Of a stretch of DNA of 64,000 nt, positions 57,792 through 64,000 are shown one piece after another; the first letter of the stretch is position 1; the number at the start of each line of letters is the position of its first letter. The notes beneath the pieces are model-generated. The model searched no databases and was not told where the DNA came from. It saw only the letters and a list, made by a program, of their open reading frames with translations. The stretch lies in assembly GCA_019137255.1 (NCBI GenBank), contig WPDH01000109.1:1-64000 (forward strand). Reading direction: 5' to 3'. A program made the translations under genes and the position numbers. Source of the DNA: Corinectria fuckeliana (lineage: Eukaryota; Ascomycota; Sordariomycetes; Hypocreales; Nectriaceae).

Positions 57792-57957
57792 TGTGGTAGT
57801 GGTGGTGGTGGACGGTAGGTGAATTGGTTGGCGGTTGCGATTGGGATGGAGGAGCGAGAGTTGGGAGTAGAATTCGGATGGTAGAAGGGGGAGAGACGAT
57901 GTGGTATGAGATAGGGAGGGAGAGAGAAGGGTAGGAAGAGGGAGAAGAGGCTGGGTG

Positions 57958-57977
57958 TGAGTGAGTGAGTGAGTGAG
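57958..57977 (+). repeat. (GTGA)n microsatellite
   Basis: Five GTGA units in a purine-rich stretch about 170 bp upstream of the acidic-protein start. Confidence 0.8.
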
Positions 57978-58678
57978 ACGGCGGGAGGGAGAAGAGGGAG
58001 AGGAGGGAGAGTCAGTCAGTCAGCCAGGGGAGTGAGTGGGATGGAGGGCGTGAGGTAAGTGAGAGGGACCCGGCACCGAGACACAGGGAGAACCGAGAGG
58101 AGAGAGGACACAAACAGACAAGCTGGGGGAGCTGTGCTGCTTGCTAGACTAAAGTTCCATCAGGAGCTTCGCAGCTGGAAGCTGAACCAACGAGGGCGGC
58201 GACGGCGACGGCGCCATGGAGCAACCCAATTCAGTCCTCGGCGACCAATTGCGGCCGTCGCAGTCGCAGTCACTGTCATCGATTCCATCATCCCGCTTCA
58301 CTGCGTACACTCCCATGGCCTCGAGGCTTAAAATACGTAGAGAAGAAGAGAGAAGAAAAAGGAGAGCTTGGTTGCTGGACGGATACATCCATCCGGCCCC
58401 CATCATCACCAGAATCTCAGGTACCCCGGGTTGAAGCGGAGGGGTGGTGGCCCACCGGCAGGTTTGGGGAGGGAGGTGTGGGTAGAAAGGTCCGCTTCTC
58501 CTTGCAATGGGATGGCAAAGATGGGTCTCACTCAAAAGCAAGGTCAACCTGGCAACCTGGTTAGCACAGCACATAGTAGCACGGAGGGTGAGGGCAGGGC
58601 GAGGGCGGAGCGGATGGCAGATGGCGTAGGTACAGTATGGAGCACGCCGCACACTGAACTGACACGGGCGGGTGGGTG

Positions 58679-58703
58679 TAAGCAGAAGCAGAAGCAGAAG
58701 CAG
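58679..58703 (+). repeat. (AGCAGA)n microsatellite
   Basis: Four AGCAGA units. A related CTCTGCAT run lies nearby on the same strand (about 58818-58845). Confidence 0.7.
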
Positions 58704-59689
58704 GCTGGCGTCAATCATCATCGATCGGAGGGACGTCCGACTATCCAATCAAGCCAGCCAATCGGCCAGCCTCGTTTGTTCCCCGGAACCGAACGTCACA
58801 GGCGTCTGCCTTTTAGTCTCTGCCTCTGCATCTGCATCTGCCTCTTGCTTCTGCTTTAGGGCCAGGGAAGATTCCAGGTGGTTGGGAGGCCCAGTGACGA
58901 GTCGAGTCTAGTCGGGTCGAGTCCATCCCCTCGCTTCTTTGCTGACTCACCCGGGGGGGAACAGATGAAGCACACAATCGTAGCATGGGCACAGATGTGG
59001 TACGTCTTGCTCGCCATTCTCCCTAGACGGCCCAGGGGCTTCGTTTTCCACCATTGCCTGCCCGCTCTCGTCCCATCTGGTCTCCTTCTCGGTAGTCCGG
59101 AGAGTGCAGTCTTGCTCACCACACAGTCTAGCCCATTGCGGCCGTCATTCTGGGTTGGGCGGGATCGCATCCAAGGAAGACAAACGTAAGCTTCTCGAGT
59201 CTTCATGCGGGACAGGCAGCTTCGGCGAAAACAACAAGGGTGAGGAACATGCGAACCATCAGGTCTAGGAGCTTGGGCCTGGCTATTCCCCGGAAATCGA
59301 TCGATGCTCCGGAGCCAGCGCCAAAAAGACATGGAAAGGTGGGACAAGAGGAAACTGGCCGCAACCGGGGGCGTCCTCTGCTTCCTGGCGAACTGGGTCC
59401 TGAGGCACCAGAAAACCGGACGCTGAGTCAGCCTCCGCAAGCCCACTTGGCACCCATCTTGTCAGGACATCAAAGCACCAACACCAGCACCTTCGACGAT
59501 GAGGGTGTATTAATTTTGAATTCGAGTCTGCTTGCTCCCGGAAGACAAAGCCAGCTTGCCGGGCCTGCTAGAACACGTCTTTCCCAGACTCTCTGCCCCA
59601 CGTCTAACTGCCCAGGTGAACCATCCCCACGTCTGGTCCATGGTCCATGGTCCGTCACTTGTAAGTCGGCCGTTCACCCATTTTCCGAC

Positions 59690-59728
59690 CACCTTCATCA
59701 CCTTCATCACCTTCATCACCTTCATCAC
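59690..59728 (+). repeat. (CACCTTCAT)n minisatellite
   Basis: Four perfect 9-bp units plus a partial one, ending about 20 bp before the ChAPs stop codon, so it is probably within or next to the 3' UTR of that gene. Confidence 0.85.
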
Positions 59729-59749
59729 TACCACCTCATCATCCTAGCC

Positions 59750-62162
59750 CTAACCGTCCGTCCCGCTGCTTCGGAACGTCGCACACAAGGCGGCGTAGTG
59801 ATGTGTTAGGTCCAGCACGTTTTGCGGCAGACTCGTCGCCTGGATGATGCTTCGCACCTTGACCGCTCCCTCGTCCTCAATAAGGGTTCGGATTGTGTGC
59901 AGCAGCTCAGGGCTAAACTCGCTGTACCATCGGTACTGCCACGTCACAAGGCGGATGACCGATGCCACCGTGTCTCGGGTGCTCTTCGACGTCTCAAACA
60001 CGCGCAGGATGCCCGCCAACGCCTTGGGGCTGAAGCGCAGCGACAGGCATGCACGGTAAGCCTCGATGGCCTCCTCGGTGTGCTGGAGGCGCTCGGCGAG
60101 GGCGCCTAGAATCTCCCACTCTTCCGCTGATTTCTTATACTGCATCTGCTGGGCGCGGTACTGCGCCATCTGGGTTCGCCAAATGGTGTAGACGCGCAGA
60201 TCTTCGTAAAGGACCATGAACAGACTATCTAGCCATCGTTCACACAGCCGCTTAGTGTTGAGCTTTGACAAGTGGTCGTCGCTCTTAGTTCCCTGGAGAC
60301 TCTGTTAGTTGAAGAATTATCAGTGTTGTTCGTCGAGACTCACGCTTTCAGGATCAGCCTTGATCTCGCCCGGGTCAATGGTGTTCGAGGGCTTCTCAAC
60401 GCCGTTCTCCTGTACATCGATTGCGACAGTTTCAACAGTCGGCTCGGTCTCAGCTGTCGATTCAGCCTCATTTGTCGATTCACTCTCAGAAGTCAATTTG
60501 GTTTCCGTCGGCTGTTCTGGTTTTCCTTCGCTTTCCGGCGATTCTTCGCCATTGGCAGGTTCCTCGGGTGTACCAGGTAGATTTTCGGTGCTTGGATTTC
60601 GATTTGCGGAAGCGGGCTGGATAGCTTCCTGTTTCTCGGTCCGGTACTCGTCCTCCATAACAAACACATTGCTGCGGATCTTGAGCAGCTGGTCCCAGCC
60701 GATCTTGGCTGTCATCTCCGTCAGGATGTCGTACGCCTTCTTAAAAGTGCCACGGTAAGCCGCCGCCCGCAGGTTAAGCAAGCTGGGGTCGACGTGTTCC
60801 GAGTATCTCGATTCAGGCTCGCTGTCAATCTCGTCCAGTCGAGTTTCGGGTAACGTCGGTAGGTGGACCTCCTTCGGCTCCGGCATCAAGGGGGTATCTT
60901 TGTCCTGATATGTGAACATCGGGCAAGAGTTGAGGATGGTAAGAGCGTTATCCCAATCCTCCATCGCAACGTAGACTTGTGCCAAGCGGGCCCAGGTGCC
61001 AAACTCAGTCGGGGCGGCGACAGTGCCTCGGTCAGCACAGCCGAGAGCTAGCTTCAGCCTCTCCTCCCTGGCCTCGGAAGTCGGTGCACCATTGGCCTTC
61101 TTTAGCAAGAACTCGGCTTGCGTGTCGAGCATGACATAGTCCATGGGTGTCTCCTTCAGAGATTGGTGAAGAGTCCTGACGCCTGCCACCTCCTCATTAC
61201 CCATAAACATGACCTTTGCTAGCAGAGAGGACACCTCTACACTTTGAGTCCGAAGCTTCTCGAACAAATTGATACCAGAAGCATACCGACCGGTCGTCTC
61301 GAGATACTTGAGAAGGCCCGTGGTTAGGTGATTGGACACGTTCGTGGGCACCTGAACCACTGAATCAGATCCCAATTGCCATCCTAGGCAAGGTTAGCAC
61401 AACGTAAGCTACTTTGGTGGTTTGGACCTCATACCCCTGAAAAAGAGCTGTTCTGCAGCATGGAGGAAGCGGTGTTCCGTCTCCGTGTTGGTCACCGGGT
61501 TGAATCTTCGAACGCCCATGATTTTCCGGATGGTGTCGCCGCTGCCGTCATCAGCATACGAGTATGCTCGTAGAACGCTGCAAAGATATGTCTCTAGCCA
61601 GAGTTCCTCGGACGCTTTCCTCCTGTCCCCTCGCTCGTCGACGCAATAGCTTTCCACGGTTCCGGGGATCGAGACGTGCACGCGCATATCAAGGCGTGAA
61701 AAGGCATTGTAGCAACTTGGTCGAAGTTAGCCCATCTTGTCCTAGAACGCAAGTACCAGCTCGTCGGGTCGCATACCTGTACACTCCTTCGACAATCTTG
61801 TTGGTCGCGTTGGGGCCATGCTCCTTGTAGGTCAAGGTGTTAATGTAGGCAGCGAGACTCGCCGAGGATGAAGCATCGACGCCGGTAACATGGTGGTAGA
61901 CGCCGGTCTAAGAGTGATCAGCATTTCATCTCGGTTGCGTCACGTCAGCTTGTGTACCTGTTTCCCTGGGCTTCGGACCACGTTTTTCAGGAGGTGGACA
62001 AGATCGGGAGGGCCGAGTTCTCGGAGACCCCCAAGGGCTTCGGTTCGGGCATCAATTGACTCGTGCAGGATCTCCTCAGTTATCCTAGCTCTTGGTCAGT
62101 CCAGAGCACTGACGGGTCTCCTTGGCGGGTTGTGCTCACTCAGGCACAGCTGGCGCGACCAT
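59750..62162 (-). CDS. ChAPs-family exomer subunit (Bud7/Bch1-like)
   Basis: Six exons on the minus strand: 62140-62162, 61958-62084, 61777-61907, 61435-61715, 60344-61383 and 59750-60292; introns 50-61 nt; 714 aa. In yeast the ChAPs (Bch1, Bud7, Bch2, Chs6) bind Chs5 and Arf1 to form exomer, which carries chitin synthase and other cargo from the trans-Golgi to the plasma membrane. The N-terminal part has REASLGPPDLVHLL-like and VSIPGTVESYCVDERG segments. The TPR-like middle has FLHAAEQLFFRG, LLKYLETTGRYASGINLF and LNSCPMFTYQDKDTPLMPEP. An acidic Thr/Glu-rich insertion (about 505-580) precedes a conserved C-terminal block, LNTKRLCERWLDSLFMVLYEDL. Filamentous fungi generally have one or few ChAPs, so it may be the sole cargo adaptor. 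It is divergent from HIR3. Confidence 0.9.
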
Positions 62163-62627
62163 GGCGGCGGTCGATTTCTTTGTCGGGGCTGCTGTCTGGA
62201 GCACGGGATCGCTGTTGGACAGCCAAAGCCGCCGAGAAAGCTGTAGACGATGCAGCAATCGCCACGGCGACAGATATCGGACAGTTGCGGATTCGCCCGC
62301 GTTGGTGGTGGAGCTGGAACAAGCTGTTTGTGCCGGCGGAAGCTGGCCCCTAAAATCTGGCTTGATAGCTGGAGCTAAGATCAAGGGCCGCGAGACGGGA
62401 GGAACGTGCAGGCAGCCTTATGCTGCGCCACACTCCACGTGCCCCTTTCAACGCTGTGGCTTGGCGAGGCTGACGCAAACCGCGTCCGGAACGCGGTTTC
62501 GACTTACTGGCGAGCTTAATTGGTGCCAAGGAACCGACCAGCTTTAAACATCATCTCAGAGTGGAAGACGTTCATCGCCGCAGGTCCGAATGTCGGCGTC
62601 AATATTGGTGGTACAGTAGCTACAACC
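62163..62627. other. Divergent promoter of ChAPs and HIR3
   Basis: 465 bp between the two start codons. No TATA box is seen and no coding frame of weight. Regulatory sites for both housekeeping genes must lie here. Confidence 0.5.
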
Positions 62628-64000
62628 ATGGTAATCATCTTGCGACCGTTGCTGCGGTTCTTATGCTAATGTTGTGATTCAGCCAGCTTTCCAGGCCATC
62701 AACCTCGAGCCGGAGGAGAGCATTGACGAGCAGGTCGACACCTCCAGGGAGCTCCATGTCCGTCTTACGCCCCGGCGCCCCGTTTACCATACATATCTGA
62801 TTTCGTCTTAGGTCGACGAAGCTCTCAAGCGTTTCCAGAATGCCTTGAAGCTCCATGCGCAGGGCGCCCGATCGCGAGACGCCGCCGGCGCTGCCTACGA
62901 CAACCTGTTTGAATCCGAGATCTTCAAGTACCGTGAAGCGAAAACCGACTACGAACGAGCCGAACTACATGCAGATGGCCAGCCGGAGGTCTCACAGCTA
63001 GACTCTTTCGCCGACGAGCTAGATGTCGATGCTGGGGGAGCGGATGGCGTGGCCGCGAGCCTTTCGCAGGCACTCTACCTCTCGTACAAAAATTACGGCC
63101 AGTTCTTTGTCGACAAGTTCAAGGACAAACTCGGCTCAGACCCAGAGTGGAGGTCAAAATCTCGAATCGACTATAATAATGACAACGGACGCAAGGTCAT
63201 GGACAGTTGGGCTGCTGCTCTGGACCAAGATCCTTCTGACCCAGAGCTATGGAGGCGAGCTGCGCGCTTCGCTGCCTCAATGAACAGTGGCAGGCTAAAG
63301 CGCTACTGTTTGGAGTCGGCGGTAGAGCTGGACGACGACCCAGTAGTGATGGAGGTAGATCCTCCCTCATTGGCAGAAGGGCTAGCTGGCGAGCAACTGA
63401 AGCAGCAGCTAAATCTCCTCGATGATGAGGTTGCCTTGTCCCACCCTGTTATGGCACCATGGGTAAAGAAGGAGATGCCGTCCCTGCTTAAACGTCATCT
63501 TGACCCCATCCCATTTCTTCCTGATCCCACGAAATCGCTAGAGCCTCCTGCAGCAAGCCCTGTATACAGTCAACAATCTGTCGAAGATGCAGAGAAACCC
63601 CTTCCAGGACCCTTGGTCCGCAAGAACTCTGTCAGGGCTGTGCTGTCCTGGCCAGGACTTGGGGAGGAGCTGATGGACTGTCTCGAGAATGCTGCTGCGG
63701 CTTTGGATGCTTGCGACCACATTGTGCAGAGCTCTCTACAGGATGTGGAAATGAGATCGCCAACAAACGAGCCAGCAGACGACCCCGAGAGTACCAGTCC
63801 AAATGGCCAAAACGACAATGAGAAGACCGCTGATCAAGATGCCGCCCTTATCGAAGGTGCCAGCAACAAGACGAAGGCCCCTTCAAATGCCAAAGTTTCG
63901 AACGACAAGGAGACATCTGATAGCCCTGTTGAGGGCCGGAAAACGTCTGAAGATGCACCAAAGGAGCGCAGTGTGTCTGTGCCCACTCGGAAGCGATCGC
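62628..64000 (+). CDS. HIR3: Histone transcription regulator Hir3 (CABIN1-like), 5' part
   Basis: Exons 62628-62630, 62683-62757 and 62812-64000; the frame is still open at the window edge, giving about 422 residues. Hir3 is the TPR scaffold of the HIR H3-H4 chaperone complex that deposits histones independently of replication. Exon 1 is the ATG alone; the join gives MPAFQAINLEPEESIDEQ, the usual start of fungal Hir3. Then DEALKRFQNALKLHAQG, NLFESEIFKYREAKTDYERAE and ASLSQALYLSYKNYGQF form the first TPR-like helices. DPSDPELWRRAARFAASMNS is another TPR. A disordered Ser/Asp/Lys-rich part begins near residue 345 (NEPADDPESTSPN). The rest of this long protein lies outside the window. Confidence 0.93.

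Larger units (their letters stand above)
57792..59749. other. Intergenic region with simple repeats
   Basis: A 2-kb stretch from the acidic-protein promoter to the 3' end of the ChAPs gene. It contains GTGA, GAAGCA and CACCTTCAT tandem repeats. Frames up to ~200 codons on both strands overlap and are Arg/Ser/Pro rich, so they are not supported. Confidence 0.5.

Noticed and set aside
1..64000. CRISPR arrays, bacterial operons, ribosomal RNA
   Set aside because: None seen; the sequence is eukaryotic throughout, with spliced genes and no rRNA-like stretches.

Overview
The window is nuclear DNA from a filamentous ascomycete (Pezizomycotina), most likely a Sordariomycete. Genes carry many short introns (about 48-62 nt) with GTRNGT-type donors and CTAAC-like branch points. 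Characteristic fungal families are present: Zn2Cys6 regulator, chitin deacetylase, CAP10/CAP59-type glycosyltransferases, CorA-like two-TM protein, exomer ChAPs subunit and Hir3. The genus cannot be fixed from sequence alone. Spliced models were assembled by hand from reading frames and splice sites. Exon coordinates are given in each entry.

Layout. (1) 0.9-5.7 kb: a UbcH7-like E2 and a large TBC/Rab-GAP, convergent. (2) 5.7-12.1 kb: a long stretch without a supportable gene. (3) 12-24 kb: an accessory-looking block with two intron-containing tRNA-Leu(CAG) genes, a broken GT69 (CAP59/CMT1-like) mannosyltransferase, a cysteine-rich secreted protein, an intact GT90 (CAP10-like) glycosyltransferase with an N-terminal membrane domain, a decayed C2H2-type gene and a chitin deacetylase. 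(4) 25-29 kb: a Zn2Cys6 regulator and a glyoxalase/dioxygenase-fold protein, tail to tail. (5) 30-40.5 kb: two paralogous protein kinases sharing an N-terminal domain I do not recognise. They flank a CorA-like membrane protein, a tiny three-exon gene and a gene-like locus with WLG repeats. (6) 40.6-45.2 kb: a decayed homoaconitase (LYS4-like) pseudogene, an orphan open frame and an intact seven-exon cytochrome P450, perhaps the remains of a metabolic cluster. (7) 45.5-64 kb: mostly housekeeping genes. These are the GPN1/Npa3 GTPase, RNA polymerase subunit RPABC4, a small membrane protein, a Tc1/mariner-type MITE, a HIT-family hydrolase, an aldo/keto reductase, an SREBP-like bHLH factor, an acidic nuclear protein, a ChAPs/Bud7-type exomer subunit and, running off the right edge, Hir3.

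Functional links that can be argued: GPN1 and RPABC4 both serve RNA polymerase II biogenesis and are convergent neighbours. GT69 and GT90 are both capsule/cell-surface glycan families and sit about 2.6 kb apart. ChAPs and HIR3 share a 465-bp divergent promoter. The best candidates for something undescribed are the shared N-terminal domain of the two kinases together with the CorA-like gene between them, and the WLG-repeat locus.
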